Of a DNA stretch of 64,000 bases, positions 1 to 11,222 are shown piece by piece. A program made the position numbers and the translations under genes. The stretch covers positions 186,001 through 250,000 of the forward strand of contig NZ_BJZT01000005.1 of assembly GCF_007992175.1 (NCBI RefSeq). Direction: 5' to 3'. The notes under the pieces were generated by a model. That model was not told the DNA's origin, ran no database searches, and was given only the letters and a program-made list of their open reading frames with translations. The DNA is from Methylobacterium haplocladii (GTDB lineage: Bacteria; Pseudomonadota; Alphaproteobacteria; Rhizobiales; Beijerinckiaceae). Numbering within the stretch: position 1 is the first letter of the stretch; every line of letters starts with the position of its first letter.

Positions 1-438
1 CCTCCTTGAAATTTATGTAAGCGTGGTATGCGGCTCCCCATACAACGATTTCAATACGACATGAGGGCACCAGCGCCGGTTCGCAGGGTCACGCGTATCC
101 GCCAGTATGAAGACCTTTTGCTGCTGGTCTCGCGAACAGGTACGCAGCGTCAGGGGCGAAGCGCGAGCGTGCGGATTTCAATGCCCCGCAGCATCGAAAT
201 TAGGTCGCGAATGACCCGAAAACCACGGCGATGAACGGTTTCTGAACCGGCTCTCGCCAGAGCCAAAGCCCTGTGTTAACACCCGGCTCAGCCGTGCGAG
301 GGGAGTTGACGGTTCAGCGGGTTACGGCTTGCGAGAACACGCGCGATCGGACACCGGCTACCTGAAGAAGATCCCCTGAGCGGGACGGGTGGCCACGGCG
401 CCTTCACCATCGATCCGAGAAGACGAGGACAAAAAACG
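1..438. other. Non-coding stretch upstream of acpP
   Basis: I see no convincing gene here. The only open frame, at 28-234, encodes an arginine-rich 68-residue product with no recognisable features. A TTGACG hexamer at 306-311 followed 17 bases later by TTGCGA could be a weak sigma-70 promoter for acpP. A GAGGAC element at 429-434 is the likely acpP ribosome binding site. Confidence 0.4.
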
Positions 439-675
439 ATGAGCGATATCGCTGAGCGCGTGAAGAAGATCGTCGTCGAGCACCTGGGCGTCGAGCCCGA
501 GAAGGTGACCGAAGGCGCGAACTTCATCGACGATCTCGGCGCCGACAGTCTCGACACGGTCGAGCTGGTGATGGCGTTCGAAGAAGAGTTCAACGTCGAG
601 ATCCCGGACGACGCCGCCGAGACCATCCAGACGGTCGGCGATGCGATCAAGTTCCTCGAGAAGAACTCGGCATAA
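439..675 (+). CDS. acpP: Acyl carrier protein
   Basis: This 78-residue acidic protein carries growing acyl chains in type II fatty acid synthesis in the cytoplasm. The DSL motif places the phosphopantetheine attachment site at Ser37 ([10 protein letters not shown] context), and the length is the normal one for bacterial ACP. A GAGGAC ribosome binding site lies 5 bases before the ATG. fabF follows 91 bp downstream on the same strand, the usual acpP-fabF pairing. The family identity is essentially certain. Confidence 0.98.
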   Translation: MSDIAERVKKIVVEHLGVEPEKVTEGANFIDDLGADSLDTVELVMAFEEEFNVEIPDDAAETIQTVGDAIKFLEKNSA

Positions 676-766
676 GGCCGAGTTCCAACACACGACGCCC
701 GGGCGGGTCGAACCGGTCTCCCGCTCCGGGCGTTTCCGGTGATGACGGGGATCGGTTCGGGATAGC

Positions 767-2032
<1,266 letters not shown>

Positions 2033-2220
2033 GCGCTGCTCGCCGAACGCTAGACCCCTGAGATCGCGGCCCGTGGCCACGCGGTCCATGGGTGCATTCT
2101 CGGAAAAATGCCCGGCGGGATCAGTACGTTCCCGTACACTTGGTGCGCGATCAGGCAACCAACCCCACGTCGAATGGTTTCAGTTCCTCGCCGACATGAC
2201 CGGCAGAGGGAAAAAAACCG

Positions 2221-2376
2221 ATGCGTAAGCTTGCTGCACTGACCGTTCTGGCGCTTACACTGGCCGGACCGGCGCTCGCACAGGGCCGCGATCCGAACAG
2301 CTCGTCGGCAGCCTCGGGGAACGCCGAAGAGAACAACAAGCCGAAGTCGAACAGCTCGGGCGGCGGCGGCCAGTAA
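2221..2376 (+). CDS. Small exported protein, 51 residues
   Basis: This short gene starts MRKLAALTVLALTLAGPALA, a clear Sec signal peptide ending in an ALA-type cleavage site. It is followed by about 30 polar residues rich in Asn, Ser and Gly and ending GGGGQ. A GAGGG ribosome binding site precedes the ATG, and a strong hairpin follows the stop codon. I do not recognise the mature part, which has no cysteines and looks disordered. It is probably periplasmic or secreted. Function unknown; the reality of the gene is supported by signal peptide, ribosome binding site and terminator. Confidence 0.65.
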   Translation: MRKLAALTVLALTLAGPALAQGRDPNSSSAASGNAEENNKPKSNSSGGGGQ

Positions 2377-2394
2377 AGGCCCACGCAACATCTG

Positions 2395-2418
2395 GGCGCG
2401 CTTGCCGTCAAGCGCGCC
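2395..2418 (+). terminator. Stem-loop after the small exported protein
   Basis: A perfect 10-bp stem (GGCGCGCTTG paired with CAAGCGCGCC) closes a CCGT loop 18 bases after the stop codon. There is no long T-run, so termination may be weak, or the hairpin may protect the mRNA end. Confidence 0.5.
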
Positions 2419-2584
2419 ACTTGCCATCCCTCAGACCGTGGTGAAGCGGGCCAGCGATCATCACGCCCGATATCGCGACACTACAATTCGACATCGGCCG
2501 ACACGCTGAAGTGGACCTGTGCCGTTTCGACTGCGGATACTTCTGGCGCGCGTCCCTGCCGAGAGCGGGAAAAACCGTCTCTTC

Positions 2585-4087
2585 CTACGCGGCCTTCCGC
2601 GGCACCAGCCGCTCGCTCACGAGCGCTTCCTGCGCGCCCGACACCCCGGCCTCGGTATACTCGGCGTCCTCGTTCACGCACCAGGTATCGAACAGCCGCT
2701 CGCCGGCGATGATGTTCTTGACCGTGAGCATCGCGGTCATCATCGCGTGGTCCTGGTTGTTGTACTTGTGCATGCCGTTGCGGCCGACCAGGTGCAGGCT
2801 GGGAAATGCACGTTCCAGGTCGCGCCGGATCGTGGCGACGTGGGATTTGTAGTCCTCGTCGTAGACCGGGTAGGCCTTGGGCTGACGCACGACGCAGGCG
2901 TCGATTACGTCGTCCTCGGTGAGCAGGCCGATCTGGGCGATCTCGCGCTTGGCGAGGTCCACGAGCTCGGAATCCGGCGCGTTCCAGAGCCCGTCGCCCT
3001 CGAAGCAGAAGTATTCGAGGCCGAGGCAGGTACGGGAGGCATCCGGCACCATCTCCGGCGACCACGAGCGGAAGTTCTGGACGCGGCCGACCTTTACCGA
3101 CGGGTCGTGGATGTAGATCCAGTTATCCGGAAAGTCTTCGCGCGCCTTGGCGATGAGGGCGACGGTGACGAAGTCGCGGTACTTCAGGGCACGGGCGTTG
3201 AAGATCGAGATCGGCGTCGGCCGGATCGCGTCGACCAGTTCGCGGATCGGGGCGGACGAGACGAGGTTGCGGGCGGTGTGCGTCTCGAGGCTGCCGTCGC
3301 CGCGCCGCGCGGTCACGGTCCAGAGTCCGAGTCGGGCGTCCCAGCTCAGGTGCTCGACGCCGCGGTCGAGCAGCACCTTGCCACCGTTCGCCTGGGTCTT
3401 CTCTGCGGCCGCCTCCCACATCATGCCGGGGCCGCGGCGGGGATAGCGGAAGGATTCGATCAGGGTCTTGATGACCGGGCCGCCGGCCTTCTGTCTGCGG
3501 CGCAGGCCCAGCGAACGGGAGACTCCGTCGATGACGGCGGAGGCGAGGTCGAGGCCCTTGATGCGCTGCGCGGCCCAATCGGCCGAGATCGCGTCGCAGG
3601 ACATGCCCCAGACCTTCTCGGTGTAGGTCTTGAAGAAGATCGAGAACAGTCGTTCGCCGAACTGGTTGCGCACCCACTCGTGGAACGTCTTCGGCTGCTT
3701 GACGGGCCGGACGCGCGCATAGGCGTAGGAGAGAACGCAGGCCGCGCTCTCGATGACGCCGAGGTTCCTCAGCGCCTCGAAGGCCTTGAGCGGATAGGCG
3801 TAGTACTTGCCCTTGTAGAAGATGCGCGAGAGGCGGGGGCGGTCGATGAAGTCGTTCGGCAGGATCTCGTCCCAGAGGTCGACCACGGCCTTCGACTTCG
3901 AGAAGAAGCGATGGCCGCCGATGTCGAACAGGTAGCCGTCATGCGAGACGGTGCGGCTGATACCGCCGACCTGGGCCGGGTCGCGCTCCAGCACCGTGAC
4001 CTCGCGGCCCTCCTTCGCCAGCAGATAGGCTGCCGTCAGCCCGGCCGGTCCGGCGCCGATCACGAGCGTCTCGGTGTGGTGGCTCAT
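2585..4087 (-). CDS. FAD-dependent oxidoreductase, UDP-galactopyranose mutase/amine oxidase-like
   Basis: The 500-residue protein opens with a Rossmann FAD-binding motif, VIGAGPAGLTAAY, followed by an ERD segment and the GGIS..DIGGHRFF pattern seen in UDP-galactopyranose mutase-like and protoporphyrinogen-oxidase-like flavoproteins. I chose the ATG at 4087 because the Rossmann strand starts just after it and a GGAG site precedes it; an upstream start would add a proline- and arginine-rich tail. Genes for an epimerase and a GT87-type membrane protein lie just upstream on the same strand, so a role in making an envelope or extracellular sugar is likely. The exact substrate cannot be told from sequence. 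Confidence 0.75.
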   Translation of the reverse strand: MSHHTETLVIGAGPAGLTAAYLLAKEGREVTVLERDPAQVGGISRTVSHDGYLFDIGGHRFFSKSKAVVDLWDEILPNDFIDRPRLSRIFYKGKYYAYPLKAFEALRNLGVIESAACVLSYAYARVRPVKQPKTFHEWVRNQFGERLFSIFFKTYTEKVWGMSCDAISADWAAQRIKGLDLASAVIDGVSRSLGLRRRQKAGGPVIKTLIESFRYPRRGPGMMWEAAAEKTQANGGKVLLDRGVEHLSWDARLGLWTVTARRGDGSLETHTARNLVSSAPIRELVDAIRPTPISIFNARALKYRDFVTVALIAKAREDFPDNWIYIHDPSVKVGRVQNFRSWSPEMVPDASRTCLGLEYFCFEGDGLWNAPDSELVDLAKREIAQIGLLTEDDVIDACVVRQPKAYPVYDEDYKSHVATIRRDLERAFPSLHLVGRNGMHKYNNQDHAMMTAMLTVKNIIAGERLFDTWCVNEDAEYTEAGVSGAQEALVSERLVPRKAA

Positions 4088-4257
4088 CCGTGGCTCCGGC
4101 TGACGATCGTATGGCGGCCTCTTCCTCGGGCCTGCCGCGTGAGGAAAGACTGTCATGCCGGCTGTTAAGGAAGTGCTTACGCTAACGATTCACCACCGCC
4201 GGCCGCAGCCGACCACGCCCGAAGCCGGTGCGGCTTACGCTCCGGCCGAGGGCGCGT

Positions 4258-5295
4258 TCAAGACACCCATTTCAGGAGGCGGATCACGCCCATGTCGGCC
4301 GAGCGGCGATGGGCCGAAACGTCCTGCCGGGCGGCGATCTCGGCCCGGTTCGCGGCGTAGTAGCGATAGGCCCGCAGCAGCATCTCGCTGTTGGTCAGCG
4401 TCGGGCGCCAACCGAGTTCGGCCTTGATGCGCGTGGTGTCGAAGACGAAGTCCGCGGCGATCATGCGGTAATGGTAGGGGCCGAGCGGCGAGACCCGGAG
4501 CGCGTGCGCCGCCTTCATCGCCAGGATGGTCGGCGCCTTCGGCAGGCAGCCGATGCGCGCCCCGCTGCCGGATTGCGCGATGACGTGGGCGAAGGTGCCG
4601 CGCATGGTGTCGACGTTGTCCGAGCCGATGCCGAACACGCCGTGCGTCCCCCGCTCCCAGGCCAGCAGCATCGCCGCGATCATGTCGCGTGCGTAGATGA
4701 ACTGGTAGCGGTGCGAGCCGTCGCCCACCACCCAGACCCGGCGGCCTTCGGCGATGAACTCGAACAGGATCGCGAGCAGGCCGAGCCGGCCCTCGTCCAT
4801 GATCGTCGGCGAGCGGATGATGGTCGAGCGGAAATTGCCGGCATGGTCGGCGAGGATCTTTTCGCCCTCCCACTTGCTGGCTCCGTAGATCTCGCAGGGC
4901 GCTGGCGCGTCGTCCTCGCGCACGGGACGGTCGAAGCCCTGCCCCCACAGGCAGTTGCTGGAGATGTAGACGAGGCTCGGGATCCCTGCCCCGGCCACCG
5001 CCGCGGCGAGCGTGCGCGTGCCCTCGACATTGGCGGACCAGAGTTCGCGCTCCTTCAGCGAGCCGTGCGCGAGCAGAGCGGCGCAGTGGAACACGACCTG
5101 GTGGCGGCGCCCGGCCATGAGCCGGTCGAGCAGCGCCCGGTCGCGAATGTCGCCGACGATGGAATCGAGGTTGGGATGTCGCTGCCCGCACGGCAGCAGG
5201 TCGATGTTCGTGACCGCGTGACCGCGATCGAGGAGTTCGCGGACGAGCAGCGAGCCGAGAAAGCCCGAGCCGCCCGTGACCAGAACCTGTGCCAT
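4258..5295 (-). CDS. NAD-dependent epimerase/dehydratase (extended SDR)
   Basis: This 345-residue protein begins MAQVLVTGGSGFLGSLL, the TGxxGFxG cofactor site of extended short-chain dehydrogenases. The active-site YxxxK is present as YGASKWEGEK, with the upstream serine in YISSNCLWG. Such enzymes epimerise, dehydrate or reduce nucleotide sugars. The start at 5295 follows an AGGAAG ribosome binding site. It lies between a flavoprotein and a GT87-type protein on the same strand, which fits a small polysaccharide or glycoconjugate cluster. The substrate is unknown. Confidence 0.8.
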   Translation of the reverse strand: MAQVLVTGGSGFLGSLLVRELLDRGHAVTNIDLLPCGQRHPNLDSIVGDIRDRALLDRLMAGRRHQVVFHCAALLAHGSLKERELWSANVEGTRTLAAAVAGAGIPSLVYISSNCLWGQGFDRPVREDDAPAPCEIYGASKWEGEKILADHAGNFRSTIIRSPTIMDEGRLGLLAILFEFIAEGRRVWVVGDGSHRYQFIYARDMIAAMLLAWERGTHGVFGIGSDNVDTMRGTFAHVIAQSGSGARIGCLPKAPTILAMKAAHALRVSPLGPYHYRMIAADFVFDTTRIKAELGWRPTLTNSEMLLRAYRYYAANRAEIAARQDVSAHRRSADMGVIRLLKWVS

Positions 5296-5400
5296 GCCAT
5301 GTCTTCCTGTGGACGCGCGCGCTGGCTGCAGCGGCGTGCGGCGTAGAGTGCGGAGTCGGTGCGACGACGGCGGGCCTGCCGGCCGCGATGGTGTGCGCGC

Positions 5401-6608
5401 TAGCCTGCCGCCGGCACCGACGCTGCGGCGCGGAGCGGAGACCGCCAACCGGCGAGCAGGCGGCGGCTCTCGACCCAGAGGGTGGCGACTAGGATCACCG
5501 AGATCACCGGTGCTCCGGCCATGGCGAGAATCCGGGCCAGCGGAACCAGCAGCCAGGCGAGGAGCGCGAAGGGCGGCCGCTCGGACGCGGCCTCGTCGTC
5601 GAGCACGAGCAGAGACAGGGCGGGGGCGACGGCCGCCAGATCGTAGTGGCTCGCATAGGGCTGGCTGACGATCACCGCGAGCAGCACCACCGTCAGCACG
5701 ACCGGCCGCTCGGTGCGACTGCGCAGGGCCAGGATTGCCGCGCCGAGACCGAGCGCGGCGACGACGCCCTGGATCGCCCAGGCCAGCGCGGCCGGCACTT
5801 CGAAGAATCGAGCGGTGAAGTAGGGCGTGACCGACGTCATGATCCAGTTCGCATGGAACTCGCTCACGACCGCGCTCTGGAATGGGACCGTCAGGGTGAC
5901 GAAGCGCCGCCACGGCTCGAACCCGAACGCCGCAAAGGACAGGCCGACGAGGGCGAGCGTGCAGAGGGCGGCCGGGAGAAGGCAACGCCAGCGACCGCCG
6001 CACAGAAGGACGAAGCCGAGCATGCCGGCGAATTGCGGCTTCACCGTCAGGCAGGCGAGGCAGAAGCCCGCGAGCCAGGGGCGGCGCTCTCCCTCCACGA
6101 TGACCAGGGTGCTGGCGAGCGCGAGAAGGCCGCCGAAATGGCCGTAGATGATCATCGCCACTGCGGCCGGCGACAGGCACACGACCCATGCGAGCGTCGC
6201 GCGGGGTATCGGGCTGCGGTCGCCACAGAACCGGAGGGTCGCGCCGAGCGCCGCGAGATTGACGGCCGTCCAGAGGCACACCGCCGGCAGGAAGGGCAGC
6301 AGCGCGAGCGGCGCCAGGAACAGCAAGGCGTGCGGCGGGTAGACGAAGACCAGGCCGGGATCGTGCCCCAGGCCGAAGGCCGCCCGCGCCGAGTCGTTAT
6401 AGGCCGTGAGGTTGACGAGCTGCCATCCCTCTCCGGACATGACGAGACGCGGCGCCAGCCAGAAGTTGACGTAGTCGCGCCCGAATGGGGCGCCGATCAT
6501 CCAGCCGATGGTGTTCCAGGGTTTGACGACGAGCCAGCTGACGAGCGAGAGCACGAGACCGCCGCCGATGACGATCCGCTGACGGGTGCTCACGTGGGTC
6601 GATGGCAT
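5401..6608 (-). CDS. GT87/DUF2029-type polytopic membrane glycosyltransferase
   Basis: The 402-residue product is hydrophobic, with roughly ten predicted membrane segments. It has the DYVNFWLAPRLV segment after the first transmembrane helix and the YPPHALLFLAPLALLPF segment, both typical of DUF2029/GT87 proteins, which use polyprenyl-phosphate sugars at the membrane. It ends about 100 bp before the SDR gene on the same strand. A mannosyl- or arabinosyl-transferase-like role in envelope glycan synthesis is a family-based inference. Confidence 0.75.
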
Positions 6609-6800
6609 CGTGTCGAAGCTCCGCTCGCGGCAAGATTACGACGGCAGGGATGCGAAATGGTTAAGGCGCGGTTGCGGGGGCCGCCCGCGCCGCAGGGAGC
6701 CCGCGACCACCGGCCTTGAGGCCCTGTTAAGGATGCGCGCGCGATATCCGTCTGGAATCCGGATCGGCCGTGCCGCCGCGGGTTCGAACGGAGCCCCGTC

Positions 6801-8582
6801 ATGTCGACACCAGCGCTGTCTTCGCAGGTCGCCGGCCCTTCGCTCCTCGACTCCCGCGCCGTGCCATGGCTGCTCGTGGCGGTCGGCGTCCTGTCCTATC
6901 TCGGGTCCGGAGACCTCACCGCGGCTCTGCACGCCCTGCGCCTGCCCGACACCGACGACGCCATGCGGCTGGCCGAGGTGCGCGACCTCGTCGGCGGCCA
7001 ATCCTGGTTCGACATGGTGCAGCACCGCTTCCTGCCGCCTGCCGGCGTCGCGAGCCACTGGTCGCGGCTGGTGGACGCGCCGCTGGCCGCGGCCATTGCC
7101 GGGCTGACGCCGCTCGTCGGGACATCGCTGGCCGAGCGGATCGCGACGGCGTTCTGGCCGCCGCTGCTGTTCCTCGCCTATGCCCTGGTGCTCGTCCGTG
7201 GCCTGCGCACCCTCGCCAACGGCAGGGCGGCGATCCTCGCGATCTTCGCGGCGACACAAACCATCGTGCTGAGACTGCAATTCGCCCCAGGGCGGATCGA
7301 CCACCACAACCTGCAGATCGTCTTCCTGCTCGGCGCGGGACTCTGCTTGATGCAGCCCCTGCGCACATGGCGGACGGGCACGCTCGCCGGGTTGTGCTGT
7401 GCCGGCTCGATGGCGGTGGGGCTCGAGGCGATGCCGTTGATCGCGCTTGCCGGTGCGATCGTCGCAGTCGACTGGATGCGTGCGGGCCGCCCGGCCTTGC
7501 CGGCCCTGCTCGGATTCGGCCTGAGCCTCGGGTTCGGCGCGACCCTGCTCTTCGGCCTGCAGACATCGCCCGCGCTCTGGGCGACCGATGCCTGCGACGC
7601 CCTCTCGCCGCCCTGGCTCTGGCTCGCCGGCACCGGTTCGGCCCTGGCATTGGGCGCTCTCGTCCTCCAGCCGAAGGCACCCCGGTCACGCGCCGCCCTC
7701 GCCATCGCGATCGGCGCCCTGGGGGCTGCCGGCTTCGCCGCCCTGTTCCCGTCCTGCCTACACGGCCCGTTCACCGGGATGCCGGATGCGGTCCGCACGA
7801 ACTGGCTCGACAAGGTCCGGGAAATGCAGCCGATGGCGGCGATGCTGCGCGACCATCCGGCGGAAGGCCTCGGTTTCGCCGCCTCGCTCGTCGTGGCGAC
7901 GCTGGTCGCCATCATCCTGGCATTCCGGGAGAAAACCGATCGGCGCCCCTTCGTCGTCGCAAGCCTCTTCCTCGCGATCGGCGCGATCCAGACCTGCTTC
8001 CAACTCCGCGGGCTCTACGTCGCCTCCGCCTTCGTCCCGGTCATCGCCGGCATCTGCCTCGACCGCGCCCTCACCGTCTGCGGCCGGCCGACGGAGGGGA
8101 CGGGCACGCGGGTCGCGCTGCTGGTCGCCGTGATCGCACTCAACGCCCAGGTCTGGCTCCTCGGCGGGCGCCTCGTCGAGCAGATGGCGAACGTCCGAAA
8201 GGATGACGCGGCCGCGGCGAACCAGACGGAGGCCTGCTCGGAGCCGCCTGCGTTCCGCGCGCTCGCCGGGCTGACGACCGGCACCGTGCTGGCGCCGATC
8301 GACCTCGGCCCCTACCTCCTCGTGCACACCTCCCACGCCATCGTCGCCGCCCCCTATCACCGCGCCGCCGCCGGTCTGATCGCTGGGCTCGCGGTCGCCG
8401 GGGGCAGCGAGGACGAGATCCACCGGCAGGCCACGGCGACCGGCGCGACGTACCTCGCCCTGTGTCCCGACAAGGACCAGACGGGTTTTGCGGCGCGGCT
8501 CGCGCGCGGTGAGGCGGCGGCGGACTGGCTCGATCCGATTCCCCTCGACGGCTCGGCCCTCAAGGCGTGGCGGATTCGCTGA
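6801..8582 (+). CDS. Large polytopic membrane protein, GT-C-like
   Basis: The 593 residues contain about 12 hydrophobic segments. An early periplasmic-type loop holds PDTDDAMRLAEVRDL, then WFDMVQHRFLPP and SHWSRLVDAP, and a later loop holds the motif GRIDHHNLQ. Acidic pairs in the first loop and a DHH motif recall GT-C fold transferases such as STT3/AglB and ArnT relatives, but I cannot assign a family with certainty. It is transcribed away from the GT87 gene, with 192 bp between them that could hold divergent promoters. The likely role is transfer of a lipid-linked sugar in the envelope (inference). Confidence 0.6.
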   Translation: MSTPALSSQVAGPSLLDSRAVPWLLVAVGVLSYLGSGDLTAALHALRLPDTDDAMRLAEVRDLVGGQSWFDMVQHRFLPPAGVASHWSRLVDAPLAAAIAGLTPLVGTSLAERIATAFWPPLLFLAYALVLVRGLRTLANGRAAILAIFAATQTIVLRLQFAPGRIDHHNLQIVFLLGAGLCLMQPLRTWRTGTLAGLCCAGSMAVGLEAMPLIALAGAIVAVDWMRAGRPALPALLGFGLSLGFGATLLFGLQTSPALWATDACDALSPPWLWLAGTGSALALGALVLQPKAPRSRAALAIAIGALGAAGFAALFPSCLHGPFTGMPDAVRTNWLDKVREMQPMAAMLRDHPAEGLGFAASLVVATLVAIILAFREKTDRRPFVVASLFLAIGAIQTCFQLRGLYVASAFVPVIAGICLDRALTVCGRPTEGTGTRVALLVAVIALNAQVWLLGGRLVEQMANVRKDDAAAANQTEACSEPPAFRALAGLTTGTVLAPIDLGPYLLVHTSHAIVAAPYHRAAAGLIAGLAVAGGSEDEIHRQATATGATYLALCPDKDQTGFAARLARGEAAADWLDPIPLDGSALKAWRIR

Positions 8583-8755
8583 ACGGCCTTCGCCTCGGTT
8601 CGGGCGTCGCTGTTGCCCCGAGGTTACGCAGGCGCCCGAACTCGATTTTCGCCACAAAATCGCGTCAGAGTGTGCCTTCGCGCCCGCGTTGATCCGACAG
8701 GATCCGGCCAGCCGGGACCAGGGGCCGACGGCGCGAGTCGAGAGCAGGATTCTTC

Positions 8756-10153
8756 ATGTTCCGCAGAAGCAAGACGACCCCGCCCGTGCCGGCGGGTTCC
8801 GAGGACGAGGGCGGCCCGGCGCTGCCGCAGCGGCTCTCGCCGCGCAGCCCGAGCGAGGCGCTCAAGCCCACCGCCGCTCCTCCGCCGCCGGACGAACCCG
8901 GCCGCGAACGCGGCGGCCTGCTCGGACTGATCAGCGGCCTGCTCACCCTATCCGTCGTGCTGGCGATCGGCGCCATGATCGGCCTGACCCTGGTCAACCG
9001 CGAATTCCGCGAGCCGGGGCCGCTCGCCAACGACAAGGTCGTGGTGATCCCGAACCGCAGCGGCACCAGCGAGATCGCCGAGACCTTGAGCCGCGAGGGC
9101 GTGATCAACCACACCACGCTGTTCGAACTCGCCGCCCGCTTCCGCGGCAAGGGTCCGCTCAAGCACGGCGAATACGTCTTCAAGGCGCATGCCAGCATCG
9201 ACGAGACCATCGACACCCTGACCTCGGGCCGGCAGGTGCAGCACGCCATCACCTTCCCCGAGGGCCTGACCAGCGAGCAGATCGTCGGCCGCCTCAACGA
9301 GAACGACATCCTCGCCGGCGAGATCAACGAGATCCCGCCCGAGGGCGCGCTGCTGCCCGACACCTACAAGTTCGAGCGCGGCGCCACGCGCCAGCAGATC
9401 GTCAACCTGATGCGCGCCAAGCAGCGCGAGGTCCTGAACCAGATCTGGCAGCGCCGCAGCCCCGAGGTTCCGGTGCGCACGCCCGCCGAGATGGTGACGC
9501 TCGCCTCCATCGTCGAGAAGGAAACCGGCCGGGCCGACGAGCGGCCGCGCGTGGCCGGCGTCTTCGTCAACCGGCTCAACAAGCGCATGAAGCTGCAATC
9601 CGATCCGACCATCGTCTACGGTCTCGTCGGCGGACGCGGGACGCTGGGGCGCGGCATCCAGCGCTCGGAGATCGAGCGGGCCACGCCCTACAACACCTAC
9701 GTGATCGAGGGCCTGCCACCCGGCCCGATCGCCAATCCCGGCCGTGCCGCGCTTGAAGCCGTTGCCAACCCGTCACGCACCAAGGACCTGTTCTTCGTCG
9801 CCGACGGCACCGGCGGCCACGCCTTCGCCGAGAGCCTGGAAGGCCACCAGCGCAACGTCACCCGCTGGCGGCAGGTCGAGCGTGCCCGCCAGCAATCGCC
9901 GCAGCCCGATGCCGGCGGCGTCGACAAGGTCGACCCGGCCGCAGGGGAGCCGAATGCGGCGCAACCGGGCCGGGCCTCGGCCTACGCCCCGGGCTCAAAC
10001 GCGACCTTCGCCGCGGACGGCGGCGGCGTGGACGCCAACGGCCGCCGCTCGAAGGCCTTCGACGCCTCCGAGGGCACCAAGCTCGATCCCCTCAAGAACC
10101 GCAGCTACGATCTGAGTTCGCCGAAGACCGTTCCGCAGATGAAGAACCCGTGA
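8756..10153 (+). CDS. mltG: Endolytic murein transglycosylase MltG
   Basis: MltG cuts nascent peptidoglycan strands and helps set glycan length at the inner membrane. The 465-residue protein has a proline-rich cytoplasmic N-terminus, one membrane segment at about residues 55-80, a LysM-like region, and the YceG core with the catalytic Glu in ASIVEKETG followed by VFVNRLNKRMKLQSDPT. The last 100 residues are a polar, low-complexity extension that is longer than in E. coli. yicC and gmk follow on the same strand, the conserved order in this class. Confidence 0.95.
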   Translation: MFRRSKTTPPVPAGSEDEGGPALPQRLSPRSPSEALKPTAAPPPPDEPGRERGGLLGLISGLLTLSVVLAIGAMIGLTLVNREFREPGPLANDKVVVIPNRSGTSEIAETLSREGVINHTTLFELAARFRGKGPLKHGEYVFKAHASIDETIDTLTSGRQVQHAITFPEGLTSEQIVGRLNENDILAGEINEIPPEGALLPDTYKFERGATRQQIVNLMRAKQREVLNQIWQRRSPEVPVRTPAEMVTLASIVEKETGRADERPRVAGVFVNRLNKRMKLQSDPTIVYGLVGGRGTLGRGIQRSEIERATPYNTYVIEGLPPGPIANPGRAALEAVANPSRTKDLFFVADGTGGHAFAESLEGHQRNVTRWRQVERARQQSPQPDAGGVDKVDPAAGEPNAAQPGRASAYAPGSNATFAADGGGVDANGRRSKAFDASEGTKLDPLKNRSYDLSSPKTVPQMKNP

Positions 10154-10310
10154 TCGGTCGCGATCGGCGGCGGCAGTCGCCTCTCGACGGTCGGCCCGGA
10201 CGAAGCGTATCCAGCTTCGCCTTCAGCGAGGCCTGCGCGACTGCTATGAGCCGGCCCTTCCTGGGCGCTCGCAACGAATGCCGCTACGAACCGAGGCTTC
10301 GCCCGACATC

Positions 10311-11186
10311 ATGATCGCCAGCATGACCGGCTTCGCCCGTGCCGCCGGAACCACGGGTCCGGTGCAGTGGGTCTGGGAGGTCCGCGCCGTCAACGGACGC
10401 GGCCTCGACGTGCGCGTGCGTGTGCCGAACGGCTTCGACGGACCGGGCGAGGCCGCCCGCGCGGCGCTCCAGAAGGGACTCGCGCGCGGGCAGTGCCAGC
10501 TCTCGCTCAATCTCACGAGGCCGGAAGCGACGCCGCGAGTGCGGATCAACGAGGCGTTGCTCGCCGACCTCGCCGCCGCCGTCGCCCGCGTGCCGCTCTC
10601 ACCCGGCCTCGGGCCGGCGACGCTCGACGGGCTGCTCGGCATCCGCGGCGTGATCGAGGCGGAGGAGGAGGCGGGCACCGACAGGGACGTGCTCGACCGC
10701 GATTTGGCGGCAGCTGCGCAGAAACTCGTCGCCGACCTCGTCGAGGCGCGCCGCGCCGAGGGACGACAGCTCGCGACGATCGTCGAAGGCCAGCTCGCCG
10801 AGATCCAGCGCCTCACCGAGGCCGCCGACGCCTGCCCCGCCCGCAGGCCGGAAGCGGTGCGCGCCCGGCTTGCCGCCGCCGTCTCGGCTCTGATGGAGAA
10901 CGGCAGCCTCGACCCGGACCGCTTGCATCAGGAAGCGGTGCTGCTGGCGGCCAAGGCCGATGTCCGCGAGGAACTCGACCGGCTGCGCGCGCATCTCGCT
11001 GCGGCACGCGAGCTTCTGGCGAAGGGCGGCGCCATCGGCCGGAGGCTCGATTTCCTGGCGCAGGAGCTCGGCCGCGAGGCCAACACGCTCTCGGCCAAGG
11101 CGAACGACATCGCCCTCTCGCGGATCGGACTCGACTTGAAGGCCGTGGTGGAGCAATTCCGCGAGCAGGTGCAGAACGTCGAGTGA
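10311..11186 (+). CDS. yicC: YicC-family endoribonuclease
   Basis: The 291-residue protein starts MIASMTGFARA, the hallmark N-terminus of YicC, and ends with the DUF1732 region (AQELGREANTLSAKANDI, then the terminal EQVQNVE). YicC proteins are reported endoribonucleases acting on structured RNAs. I prefer the ATG at 10311, because the family begins at this motif; an earlier ATG at 10278 adds 11 residues. It lies between mltG and gmk as in other Alphaproteobacteria. No good ribosome binding site is visible. Confidence 0.92.
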   Translation: MIASMTGFARAAGTTGPVQWVWEVRAVNGRGLDVRVRVPNGFDGPGEAARAALQKGLARGQCQLSLNLTRPEATPRVRINEALLADLAAAVARVPLSPGLGPATLDGLLGIRGVIEAEEEAGTDRDVLDRDLAAAAQKLVADLVEARRAEGRQLATIVEGQLAEIQRLTEAADACPARRPEAVRARLAAAVSALMENGSLDPDRLHQEAVLLAAKADVREELDRLRAHLAAARELLAKGGAIGRRLDFLAQELGREANTLSAKANDIALSRIGLDLKAVVEQFREQVQNVE

Positions 11187-11222
11187 ATTTTTTTGCGAGA
11201 CGATGTTCGCGGCAAGAGACCG

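Noticed and set aside
28..234. 68-residue frame upstream of acpP
   Set aside because: It is Arg-rich, has no ribosome binding site and no recognisable similarity.
11186..11194. T-run between yicC and gmk as a terminator
   Set aside because: No stem-loop precedes the T-run, and the genes are expected to be co-transcribed.
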